Below are positions 11,431 to 22,949 of a DNA stretch of 64,000 nucleotides, piece by piece. Numbering within the stretch: the stretch's first letter is position 1; each line of letters starts with the position of its first letter. Made by a program: the position numbers and the translations under genes. This DNA comes from Todiramphus chloris collaris (Eukaryota > Chordata > Aves > Coraciiformes > Alcedinidae). The DNA lies in the NCBI GenBank assembly GCA_025345505.1, contig JANVCC010000030.1, positions 5,129,532 to 5,193,531 on the forward strand, given 5' to 3'. The notes beneath the pieces are model-generated. The model was not told the DNA's origin, made no database searches, and worked only from the letters and a program-made list of their open reading frames with translations.

Positions 11431-14400
11431 TTTCTTTGGAAATCACAAAAGCTCAGAATAACATAATCTGTTGTGACCCCAGTTGTACATTTGTACAGTT
11501 GATTTTCTGAGTAGTTTGTCCTGCACTTGGCTCTACTTGTTGCTCCCAGGTTTATCAGATGTTATCTCAGGTTTTCTTGAATCAGCTTCTGTTAACTCTG
11601 TTGCCCAGTGTGTGTTGCCTCCCCAGTGGATTTAGCCTTCTAAATACACATATTTGAATTACTGCATCAATCCATGCACAATCTCCTCATAAGTTTACTA
11701 TAAACTTATACAAATATATTATAATGTGATATACCTAACCATGGAGGATGATAATAAACTGGCTTATTGAAGTAGGGTTATTTGAATGGGAAGTCCAAAT
11801 ACAGTTTTTTCATTCTCCTAAAATGTTTTTTCTTTGAACTGGTTTGTTTCCCCCAGCTTACAGCTGTTCAAATACTGTGATGCATGTCAGTTGCCAGTAG
11901 TACTAGCTTGCTTGTGGAGCAGCCTGGGGACACTGGTGCTCAGGAAATCCTGTCTGTGTTTTGTTTTCCCCTAGTTGGTGCTGGGCCTAGAACTAGTTTG
12001 GTGTTGCCAGAGGATTCCTACTCTGCTGCAGTCCTCCTATAGCTAGTTATGAAAATTCTAGAGCTGATTTTACAAGATAGACTGAAGACACAATTTCTGG
12101 TCTATGATGAGTAGCTGTAGATCATAATACGGAGTGTTACAAATGAAGATCAGTGAATTATTTCTCATTTTAAAGAGGGAGGAGAAACAAGTCTGGAATT
12201 CAGCTCTTAAAAAAAGAAGGAAAAAGCAAGTGGTCTTCTGTCTGTTCTTTGTGTACCAGGATGTTTTGAGCCTTTGCAGAAAACAGGCTTTGAGTTCGCT
12301 CATTGTTATATAGAATAAAGACTAAACGGGAGGAAGGACATATAATGATACACGAAGTATGAACATAGCCAGGACATTACATTAATATCCCAACTTAAAT
12401 GTTTGTGAGAAAGAAACTATCTTTCCTATCATAAATAATCCTTCCCTAGAATTTGTGATACTGAAAGAAAGGATCAGAACAAAAGTATTTTGGAGTTCTG
12501 GGTCCATCTGCTGGTGAAATTACTATTTTGATTTTTTTATAGGGCAAGCCGTGTGATATTAAAAAGCTGTAGACAACTTCATTACCCATGTAAACTGCCA
12601 GAATTATTAAAACCAGTGGAATTATGTGAGTTCACAATATATCAAAATCCTGAACAGCTTTGGTATGAAGTTTTCAGCAACTATGATCCACCAGTACGAA
12701 CTTGAATCCTCACCTCCACACAGTGGGTATGTGCAGGTTCACAAGGAAAGGTTACAGTAGGCAAAAAAGCAGCATGAGAAGAAATCTTTACTGCTGTTTC
12801 CAGTCGTGGTTTTGGCAATTTGCATGGCTTCAGAAGTGACTTCTTTTTATTACTTCCTGGGAAATACTTTCTGTCTTTTTCATATGTGAGGTAGAAAAAG
12901 GCATTTGTGCTCCTCTTTTAGCCACTTTCAAGTTATGATTTTTTGTGAAGACCAGTTTAAGTTGAATGACAAGAAATTATAAGTACTCTATTATCTCTTC
13001 TCGGCAACTTATTCAAAAATATGCAGGAATAAGTCAAATGAATAATGGAATACACAGGATACATGCATATCATATGATACATACATCAGCTTGATTTTAA
13101 CAGACAAAATAGCACCCATCAGTAAAGTCTCCATATCCAAGTATATGATTAATGATTTAAGTTGGAGAAAGATACATGTAGTTACAAAGCCCTCTAGAAG
13201 ATCTCTTTGGCATGCAGTAGAATTGTGAGACTTCCTCTGATGTGTTTCGTTTCAGAAAATATCAAGCCTACCTGATTTATCTTAAGGCACTTAAGAGAGA
13301 AGAGCTAGTAAAACAAACAGGATGAAAGTTTAAAAAGTGGCTTGGTCAGTTACGCATACAATTCTTTCAGATTCTACCTGTTTGCTGCTCTAAGTCATTA
13401 TTTTATTGAACATTTCTGACACAAACAAAGTGTTTTACACAAAGACTATTGCATAGCACCCTCAGTTCATGCTGCCCTTACCCTTTGGCCAAGGCATCAC
13501 AACTGATTGTTATGATTAATTCTTGGTTTCATATTGAAACAGTTAGAATAACTCAACATACAAACCCTTCAAGTCAAGCCTCATTTCCAGTTAAAAGACA
13601 AATGAAGATTAGAAAGATCTTGTAACTTTGGAGAGGAATTAACTTTTAAAAGTCAACCTGAAGTACTACACAGAGGAAAGATGAAATGGGAGGACACATG
13701 TTTTTCAGCATTGCATCAAGGTACCAAAGGGATTTCCACACTTCTATTTAATAATGAAAAATGTTTCTCAAGTGAAGAGACTGCTTTCCAAACTTACATG
13801 AGAGTATTTGTACATGCCTTGATGATCCTGCTCATTGTGACTGGATGACCAGAATTAGTGAATATAAAACCCAAACAAACAAAATAAAACACAAACCCCA
13901 CTCTGTCTCTACTAATATCCACTGCAGGGAGCTAAATGCTTTAAACAGATCAACTTATAATGAAATATGGCTCAGGAAAAAAACTCAGCCATGGATCACA
14001 AGTTTAGACTGTGCTCTTCTAAAGAAAGGAAATTCTTATGAAATTTAATGCATTTTTTGGTTCTTAACAACTTATGGAATCATGCCTAGGAATAAGCACA
14101 GCCAAATTGTGTTAAGCCATATCTTCTACTACTCAGCAAGTTGTAGGATGCCATTTAATCAGGAGGACATGCAAGAAGGCTGTTCAACAGATTGTCTTGA
14201 ATTTGATAGATTAGCCACCACAGACATTTAAAACCAGAAATATGTACAGAGTATATCTGTTAAAATGTCTGTGCAAAACAAGGAAAACTTTATAAAAAAA
14301 AAAATTACAGCTTACATACATTTCCAGATATTACTTGCAAGTTAAATAATAGCTGTAAATTATATCCAGGGAAAATAGCTAATCTGTTGACAAATTAAAT

Positions 14401-16232
14401 ATATTCAGTAGTTAAAATGGCTGTCACATGAACTTTAGAGATAGAACTTCGGACATATCAGGTGTAACCAGACTGTGCAGATTCACTCTTGAATTATTGT
14501 TCTTATACTTCATTAGATCTCTGGTGCTCTCGTATAAAAGTATCCATGTGCTGATGATTTAGTATAACGTTACTCCTTAATTGAGCTGGGAGCCATAAGT
14601 CATGAATGTCTTTGTGAAAGTATTTGGATACCTGAAGTTAGCTTTATGAGACTAGAGTTTTGTGAAGATTCTAGCAAGAAATTGTCCTTTATATCAATGA
14701 AAAATCAGTGTGGTGGTTGAAACATATCTGCATATATACCTTTGAGTCATTGTTCTTTCAGATAATCAAAGTGGTTTGAGCCTTGCCATTGATTTTAGTT
14801 TTGATATACTCAGAAGTTGGGGTTTTTTTTTTTTTTAATGAAGTATCTGAACATGGTGGTCATTTACTTCATGTTTAATTCAAACCTAAAGCCATTTTCT
14901 AAACCTTTAATCATTTACATGTTTCACTGTAAGTCCTTCCTAGAAGTCATTACTTTGGAAAATACCCTGGATGCAATGTGTTGGGGTGGCTGCTTTTTAA
15001 TCCTCCCTTCCCATATATGATGTTTAGGCAACTACATTTCATATACAGCTGCTGTATCAGTTTTCAGATGTATCTGAAATTGGGGAATCTGAAATCTTTT
15101 TTTTTCCCTGGCAGTGCCTTTCTGTCTAGAACCCTGTGCATTTTTGCAATCCATCCTTTGGAGTAAATATGATAATGTCTTAACCTTCTAAATTATGAGT
15201 AATGTGACATATAATAGAGACATGAAATAAATCTAAGTTTATTATCAGTGGGAATTTACTGAAGTGAATATAAATTCCTTTGAAAAGTAGCAAATATTGT
15301 ATGCTATCATGAAGGCAGGTTAGATTAGATTCTCAGGTGTGCTCCCCCAGCAGCCTTATCAATGCCAAAAGTTGTACGAAGAATAATAGTGGCCCAAGTT
15401 AGAAGTTTTACAGCAGACACAACTGAATTCTCAAGTTTTTTACTTATCAGAGACCTTTTTTAAGAATTGAAAATAACCAACGCTGATAAACAAGTAGTAT
15501 CTTCACACTGTTAGACATATTTCTATCTCAATGAATTATAAATTGTTTGATTATAAATTGAGGTACAAATAGTGAGGTTTTATTTTCAAATGGAAAAATC
15601 GCTGTAGTAGAAATAAAAATGACAAACAGGCTAATGACAGAATTCAGTGTTTCGGAACATGTATATTCTTGTAAACAAAATGGACTGATAATTTTAAACA
15701 ACAAATTCATCATTATGGAGAGACACTGAGTGAAGCATAACCATCCCTAACTCACACCTTTTCTAAAAATGTGTAAAATAGGTACATTCCTTTATCTCTG
15801 TGGCATGGATCTGTTGTAATCAATCAGTAAGTATTAATGTATCCTACTTTACCAGAGAACTTGAATTGTACAAGGTTCTCCACAGGTGAGAACAAGTAAG
15901 TGGAAGGGATGTTGAACTCTACGTTCTGAGCTTTCCAGTCTTGACACTGGAACTGCAGTACTTTATTTTTGTTTATTTTTGTTAAGAATTGGCTGTGTTT
16001 TACCCTTTTAATGCAGCAGTAAAACATATGCGGATCCTTTTCCAAAGAGTCAAATAATGTTTTCTTCAGAAAAAAATAAATCTTTCCACACTTTTTCATC
16101 ATGTTACAGTCATATTATTTATTTTAGAAGGCAGTAACTACAGATTAACATTTCCAATCTAAGTCATCTCTTCATGTTCCTATTGGCACATGGGCCCCAG
16201 TAGGGTATTGTCATGCTTTACCATGTACTGTA
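11431..16232. other. Unique non-coding stretch
   Basis: AT-rich and mostly unique. It has an A/C-rich low-complexity patch near 13866-13900 and short T or A runs near 14290 and 14820-14837. No open frame exceeds 92 codons, and no repeat family or RNA gene was recognised. Confidence 0.55.
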
Positions 16233-16256
16233 GTGAGTTAGTTGGTGAGTTAGTTG
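16233..16256. repeat. 12-bp tandem duplication
   Basis: Two identical copies of GTGAGTTAGTTG lie directly side by side. Confidence 0.9.
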
Positions 16257-17607
16257 GTTAATTCAGTGAAGAATTTAATGTTATTTCAATAGAAAGGGAT
16301 TTATTTGCTCCTAAGCCCGCATTTTTAGAGGGTGGGCTACATTCTGGGGAAGCATCACTTGCTTTATCCTTATAAACTCCCCTCAAGCTATTCAGACTGT
16401 CCTCTGAGAGAGACATGACTGAGTTAAAGGGACTTTTGATCTGCTCAATCTGGTTTTCCTTATGTTTTTGAAATGTCCAAATTAATCTTGTGGGATAAGA
16501 AGAGGAAAAGCATTGTCAGCACCAGATAGGCCAATCACTTACTAAGAGCTGCTGCTTCTACTTTTACAGACTACAGTTCTCTTCAGTTCTTGAATAAAGA
16601 ACACATCATTAAAGAACAGTCTGCACAGATTGTTAGAGCAGGCTAACTTAAAAATCTTTTGGCTTCTGCTGTTCTGTCCAAAAAGAGACTGACCACTGGC
16701 TGGCCTGTAGCTACTGAACACATAATAGTGATTATTGTTCAGTGAGAAGAATATATGTGTAAATGAAGCTTGGCTTATTCTCAAGAAAGTGGAGAACCTG
16801 AATGTCCTTACAGAAAAATGAGCAGCTGAGCATGCTTTTATACCAAACACTTTCAGAAGAAATAAGTAGTGGTCAAAATTATGTCTCCAGTATGTGTTAC
16901 ATACAACATGTCACTTAAAGAAGTTCAAACTGATCTGTGACCATTCTGTATTTTGCAGTGACTGGGTGAAGACCTGATAAGAATAAGTTCATGTGCCAAA
17001 TGAAGTGAGCAGGCTTCATGCGTTGTCAAAAAATGTCAGGTTTGGATACTTCTGGAAAGACTCCTCTTTTTCCTGTCGTCTTTGGTGAATCCTGTCACCA
17101 GTGATTGGTGACTGCTCTATAATGATGTAAATTCAATAGGACTGCCACATACACACCACTTGTCTACAGAAGTTCTGCAAAACCAGCTTGTTTCTCAATT
17201 GCTCAGAATTAACATTTTTTCATGTTATTTGGTGAGATTTGAATTACCTCTCATTCTGTCTTTAAAATATATTTAGCTTTGTTCCTCCACCTTCCTTTCC
17301 AAATTTTGTAGATGGATAAATATAGATAGATCTAACTCTTTCCTGAGTTTTCTACATTGCAAGTGTCTTCTAATTATCATACCAAGCAAGGTTGCATTGT
17401 GATCTGTCTGCCAAACCTGATGGAGGCCTTCTGTCACATCCTCATCTATTGGACGTGACAAGTGGGATGCCTTATGCTCAAAAAACCTGATAATATAATG
17501 AAATGCCATAGGAAGTGTCTTGTCTCTGAAGTAGATATATTTACTTTGGTTTTCTTTTCATTCATGCTTATTTTAGGGTTATTTGAAAGGCACTATTGAA
17601 TTCTTCC
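16257..17607. other. Unique non-coding stretch
   Basis: No recognisable gene or repeat. Minus-strand open frames at 16542-16850 (102 codons) and 17273-17509 (78 codons) have protein-like composition in places but match no family I know and lack supporting splice or promoter context. Confidence 0.5.
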
Positions 17608-17651
17608 TTTCTTCCTCCTTTCTTCCTCCTTTCTTCCTCCTTTCTTCCTCC
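17608..17651. repeat. 11-bp polypyrimidine tandem repeat
   Basis: Four exact head-to-tail copies of TTTCTTCCTCC run right up to the assembly gap. Confidence 0.95.
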
Positions 17652-17661
17652 NNNNNNNNNN
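17652..17661. other. Assembly gap of 10 N
   Basis: Ten N bases sit between two different polypyrimidine repeats. The small round size suggests a placeholder, so the true length of the repeat is unknown. Confidence 0.97.
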
Positions 17662-17728
17662 TCCTTCCTTCCTTCCTTCCTTCCTTCCTTCCTTCCTTCC
17701 TTCCTTCCTTCCTTCCTTCCTTCCTTCC
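17662..17728. repeat. (TTCC)n microsatellite
   Basis: About 17 uninterrupted TTCC units after the gap. Pure pyrimidine on the plus strand, so together with the left-hand 11-mer repeat it is a long homopurine/homopyrimidine mirror-type tract able to form triplex DNA in principle. An open frame over it is an artefact of the repeat. Confidence 0.97.
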
Positions 17729-20700
17729 GGTGCTAAACTTCTCTTTAGAACAATCAAATCAGATCATACGTTCTATCTTGAACAGCAGTAAAGACTAAAC
17801 AGACATTTTCATTGTAATGTCCATCCTGGTTATCAGGAGACAAACTCTTATTTAGTATAATTACTGGAATGTAATACAAGTTTTTATGTAACTCCTTATT
17901 TTAGTTGTATACAAAATCCTGAAGGGGTTCTGACTGAAGTTCAGAGCTCTTATAGATCAGTGTTTTCTGTACCTTGGATCAGAGCATATAAATTATTTGT
18001 ATTAACTTTAAAAGTTATGTTGAAGTAGAATTGGAAGCCTTCTATGATGATAAATGTTTTTAAAAAGGAATTAAAAAGGCAAACTTCTAAACCTCTTTTT
18101 TTTTTCTGTAAATGACCAATACTAATTCAGATAAAAAATGAAAGTCTAAACAAAATAATACTTCCATTAAATTTTGCTGTGTTTATGACCGCTATTATTC
18201 AGAAAAACTTTTTTGTTTTCTGTTTACTTGTTATTTTAGTAACTGATAATTATGTAAATTCTTCTAAAGCTATTTAAATCTTAAATGCATCTCTAAAACA
18301 TGCCCAAATTTTATAGTAAGACTTTGCTTCATATCCTGAATTCATACGCTTATTATAGCAGTATTAAACTGTGACTGGGGATGACTCTTGATTGTCTCAT
18401 TCCAGAAAAAAAAAAAACAAACTAAATATTCATATCATTGATAGCTGCCTATGGGAAGTCTTGCCATATTAAATGTTCTCTTTGGTTTAATTCCTTCTAC
18501 TGTAGCATTAAAATTCATGAACATCTATGTAAACAGAAAGTTTCATTTCATCTTTCATTAAAAATAACAATGCATTCAAACAGCTGAAAACCTAGTATCA
18601 CATTAAATGTTTTAATGCATATTTAATTTTATTTATTATTTAATGCATTTACAGATATCTTCCACAAGTGGTTCTGTTTAGGATCAACACACAAATATTT
18701 TTTATTTTATTAAATACAGACATCAGTTGAATATGGAAATACTGCAAAATAAAATGCACAGTAAAGGCAAAGGAGTGGATAAATTCATTAATAAATCATG
18801 TTTGACAGTTTAATTAATGAACATTAATTACTTCTTTACATTAATTAAGCCTTCCATGCACTGCCTTTGTACTACTTGAAAAAGTTTTACTGGTAGATCC
18901 CAATGCTAGTTTCTAATGTTATTAATACAAGATACATAATACATTTTATTCTGGATCCTAACTGGTTTTATCCAGTACATAAGTTTGTCAAACTTATAAT
19001 ACGGTGTTGACAGAGTTCTACAAATAACTCCTCCCAGTGGGTCTTGTTTTAGGAGCATACAAAACAAAAGCATAGGAATTAAAATACAGCGGGAATCTGA
19101 GGAGTTTTTTCTCTCTAGGGATTTGCTGTAAGTGTAGATCTTGTCTGTATTTACTACGTGTGATACTTGATGCTTCTGTTCCTAAAGGCTTGTCTAGTTG
19201 GAGATCCTTAGCTACGTCATGTTAATTTTATTGAGGTGTTAAGTTAATGAACATCAATAAAACTTGTCTGGATACTCTCACTGAGGAAAAAGACTTCAGG
19301 AGAACTGAGGTGCAAAGATTCAATTCTATATGACTTTTGAGGGAAGTATGTATTTGATTTTTGTTTCATGTGCTGTGATGTATTCAGCACTTTATGTTTC
19401 CAGGTGAATTGAAAAAACTTTCTGCTTTGACAGACCTTCCTGGTACAGGGATTATTTCTGTTGAAATGCATGACACTGACTAGATGGAAATACTAGCAGG
19501 AGAAGAGAAAAGGGTGTGGTTTTCTGTTATGGCCAAGAGACAGTATCATGTTATCTTTAATAATTATCTACAGCAGTTAGTGCAGGAAGAAATGGCCTCA
19601 TCAACTGAGAAGGAGTTTTGTGTGACTTTCAGGGGAACAGGAGATAGGGTTGAGTGCTTTTCTAAAATCCCATTCCTAGTGACTCATGGTTTGCCTTTTC
19701 AGAATGAGTAAACAGCTGTATTTATCTTCTATCTCTGCTTCTAAATTACTCTCTTCCCTGAGTGTAACTCCAGTTGCAGTGCCAATTTCCTATGAATCTG
19801 GACAAGATTTTTCATTTATAAATAAAAATAATGAGATGTAACTGGTGTTTAAGGCTTCTCTAAAGAAACATTCTATAGGTCAGTATTGCAGAAACATGTT
19901 ATATGAATCCTTTCAGTTTCCCTCAGCCCACAATTCTACTACTACACTGATTTTAGGATAATTTTTTGATGCTTCAAGTTGAACCCTCTGTTCAGAATCC
20001 ATCTCTCATTTATGTATGTCTCCAAATGCAGAAGCTTCTTCTTTTGAGGGGCTTTAATAGGCAGTTGATTTAACTATATTAGAAGGAAGTCAAGCATTCC
20101 AGATTCCTGACTTCCACACCGCAGAACAGTGACAAGTGCACTGCAGATTAGAGACACAACATTATTGTTAACAGGACTGGTACATTAAATCCACTGTGTG
20201 CAATTATTGTACTAATAAAATGTATTTCTTGGAGTTTTAAAACTTAATCTAGAAATTCAATTAATTTCCAGGGAATCCAATTTTGAAATACAAGAACTTT
20301 GCTCATCTGCTGTCACCTTGTAAAGCATCAGCATCTTACACTGTGGTAGAATTAATTTAGTATAGAAACATGCCATAAAAATCTTGGTTTAAGGTCCATG
20401 TTTGTAATTCCTAAAGCAGGAGCATAGCCTTCTTTAAGGACAGAGTGCAAAATAGAACTTTCAAACCCATGTGTTGCCTACAAGCACCCCAGCTTCCACC
20501 ACATCCTGTTTTATCTCGAAAAGTCTGTCTGTATTCCATCCTCCATTCATTTTATGTACAGACTCTTTTCCTGAAATTTCACTCATCTAAATGCATGTTT
20601 TCATCAATGTTGTCTTATTTTGCACCACTAAATTTATTTTAATTTTCACATAACCCTTTTTGTTTTGATTGTTTCAATCCATTGCTCACACATCTGCACA

Positions 20701-22155
20701 AAACACATGAAACACGGTGTATTGTTCATTGAAAATACACCAATGGAATTATAGATATTGCTGAACCAGGACCTAAAATAGAACAGTTCAAGCTGACTGT
20801 ATTTTAAGTAATTGTATTAGAATCAACTCTACTCTGTAATCATTTTACTAGGGATAAAAGTTCTAAATATGTACAAAGCAAAATGCTTATCACAGCTAAA
20901 GAATTCTAATGACTAGAACCTGTGAGAAAATGCTTATACTTGAATCAGAGGAAAGGCAGGCAGGCAGATTTCTTTTAACATATGAGAAATAAAATATTTT
21001 AGACATTTAAATAAAATAACTTTCTAAGCTTTTCTATCTAATGTATAAAAACCTTTGAGTACTAGTTTTAGTTTCAACATGAGAAGATGGAAGGATGGAC
21101 AAAAAGCTCCCGAATGCTTTATTAGCTGCCTGCTATTCTTGGAATATGGTAATCAATAAAAAATATTTCTCATAAAATAAATTCAATAATATTCATAAAA
21201 TAATTTCACCAGTAAGAATCGATTATATTTTTTCTCATGACTGACCTTAATAACTCTCAAACTCTGAAGGCACTTGTGGTGTTATGAAACTTTAATACTT
21301 ATGAAAGAAGTATAATAATCATCCTTTGCTGTTGAGATATTCTATAGAACACGTATTAAGTCAGTAACAGGCATGAATTCTGTGATTTCACTCCTTGACA
21401 AGTTTACTATGCCTAAAAACCTGAGATAGTGGGTTTCACTTTGCTTTTACGTCAGGATAAGGCAATGAGAGCATTAAATAACTGAAGTAAAATTGCAGAG
21501 TCCTTCTTGTAGTGAAGATTGTGTCATGGCTGTGTGATAACATTTACAAAGGAATATTTAAGGACACTACTGGACCTGTATTACCTTCTGCTCAGAAGTA
21601 TAATGTGATACCACACTTACAGTTATTCAGGAGATTTCTTGCCTGATTACTTTTAGTTTCAGAGTGGCCTACATTATATGTTTCTCTGTCTCACAAGAAC
21701 AAGAGTCTTCTGGGAATATCTGGGCATGTTCCCAGATTGTGATATATGCTTTATGATACTTGTATAGTAACACTGTGCTCCTAAACAACATTTGGCATAT
21801 ATCAGAATGATATTCAGGATAAAGGTTATTTTGATCTCAGAGTGCAGGATACAATAAAGATCAGTGCATAGACATAATTACCTTTTTGTTTTCTAGTTGC
21901 TGTTGATTGAATGTGGTTTTCTGGCAGTTCATACAAAAGCCACCAGATTGTGCCCTGAAACTTCAAGAGGACAAGAGGACAAGGATTGTGGCAAAGATGA
22001 GTATGAGTCATTAGCTTACTAAATTTGTAGCACTGTTGAACTGGAGAGAATCTTAAAAACAATAGTTCCTTGTAACTAAAATAAAGCTTAAATTATTAGT
22101 AAGATATTTAACAAGAATGGGCACAGATACTAGAAACCAGTGCTGGATCCTGTTG
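17729..22155. other. Unique AT-rich stretch
   Basis: Very AT-rich, especially 18590-18860, where TTAATTAA and ATTAAT words cluster. A small open frame at 19484-19711 (75 codons) has a plausible amino-acid mix but no recognised domain. No interspersed repeats were identified. Confidence 0.5.
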
Positions 22156-22160
22156 ATAGA
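22156..22160. repeat. Target-site duplication of the LTR, left copy
   Basis: ATAGA directly before the LTR matches ATAGA directly after it (22945-22949). Confidence 0.85.
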
Positions 22161-22944
22161 TGTCATGGTTTAGGGTCAGGGCGGCCCCTTAGACCTATAA
22201 CAGATGCTCTCTGTTAACCCCCCTCCATCCCCAAAGGGGAAGAGAAAGGGGATAAGGGAGAGAGACTGAGTGATTAGAAAAGGAAACTACAACAGCTTTA
22301 ATGAAAATGAAATTAATAATAATAAAAATGGAATATATACAAATATATAAAAAACCAGTATGGAACCCAACCCCCCTGATGGTAAATACATCACCATCAC
22401 CACTCATGCTGTGGAGCAGGCACTGGGCCCTGCAGCAGACAGGAGCTGTGTTCAGGAGCTGGATTCTGGTACTGGGTTAAGGAACACACAGATTGGGATC
22501 GAAGGCAGAACGGACAGAGGCCTCCTCTGATGCTCTGAGGAAGGAACCAAAAGAGGACCCGAGCCAAGCGAAACAAAGCTGGCAAAGCAGTCCAAGAGGG
22601 AATAAGAGTCCAGAGACTGTTCCGACCCTCGGCTCTAAGCCGAATATCACATCTACGGGCTGGAATCTCTCATTGGTCAGTTTAGAGGCACCCGTTCTGT
22701 CTGCTTCTCCCTGCAGGTGCACTTTCTGCACCCCCCAGTGTGGTACACAAGATCCAGCAGTGGCCTTGGTCTGCATAAAAATCCTTCTTAGTAACCCTAA
22801 ACCTGGGGTGTTATCACTGCCAGCAGCAGACACTGTCTGTGAGAACAGGCCGCTACCTTCAGGAAGTGCAGTTAGTTAGAAGAACCAAGCTCAAAAGTAA
22901 AATTACTGAACACAATTGGTTCTGTCCTTGCTCAAACCAGGACA
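22161..22944 (-). mobile_element. Solo LTR of an avian endogenous retrovirus (ERVL-like)
   Basis: The 784-bp element begins TGTCATGG and ends CCAGGACA on the plus strand. On the minus strand it reads TGTCCTGGTTT at the start and AACCATGACA at the end, the usual LTR termini of a common bird ERV group, so the minus strand is taken as sense. Internal landmarks on that strand are an A/T-rich TATATA region (22333-22350) followed by an ATTAAA polyadenylation signal (22297-22302) and a pyrimidine-rich 3' part. A perfect 5-bp direct repeat, ATAGA, flanks it; 5 bp fits ERVL-type integration. No gag, pol or env is present, so this is a solo LTR left by recombination between two LTRs. Its G+C is well above the flanks. 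The open frames of up to 128 codons inside it are incidental. Class assignment rests on duplication length and remembered family features. Confidence 0.85.
22297..22302 (-). terminator. Candidate LTR polyadenylation signal
   Basis: ATTAAA on the minus strand, placed downstream (in LTR sense) of the TATA-like region, as expected for the R region of an LTR. Activity is not known. Confidence 0.45.
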
Positions 22945-22949
22945 ATAGA
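22945..22949. repeat. Target-site duplication of the LTR, right copy
   Basis: ATAGA, identical to the five bases before the LTR. Confidence 0.85.

Noticed and set aside
17583-17798. Open frame with a repeated LPSF peptide
   Set aside because: Produced by the (TTCC)n microsatellite and the N gap.
22477-22879. Open frames of 118 and 128 codons on opposite strands
   Set aside because: They lie inside the LTR, where G+C-rich sequence has few stops; LTRs of this type do not encode proteins.
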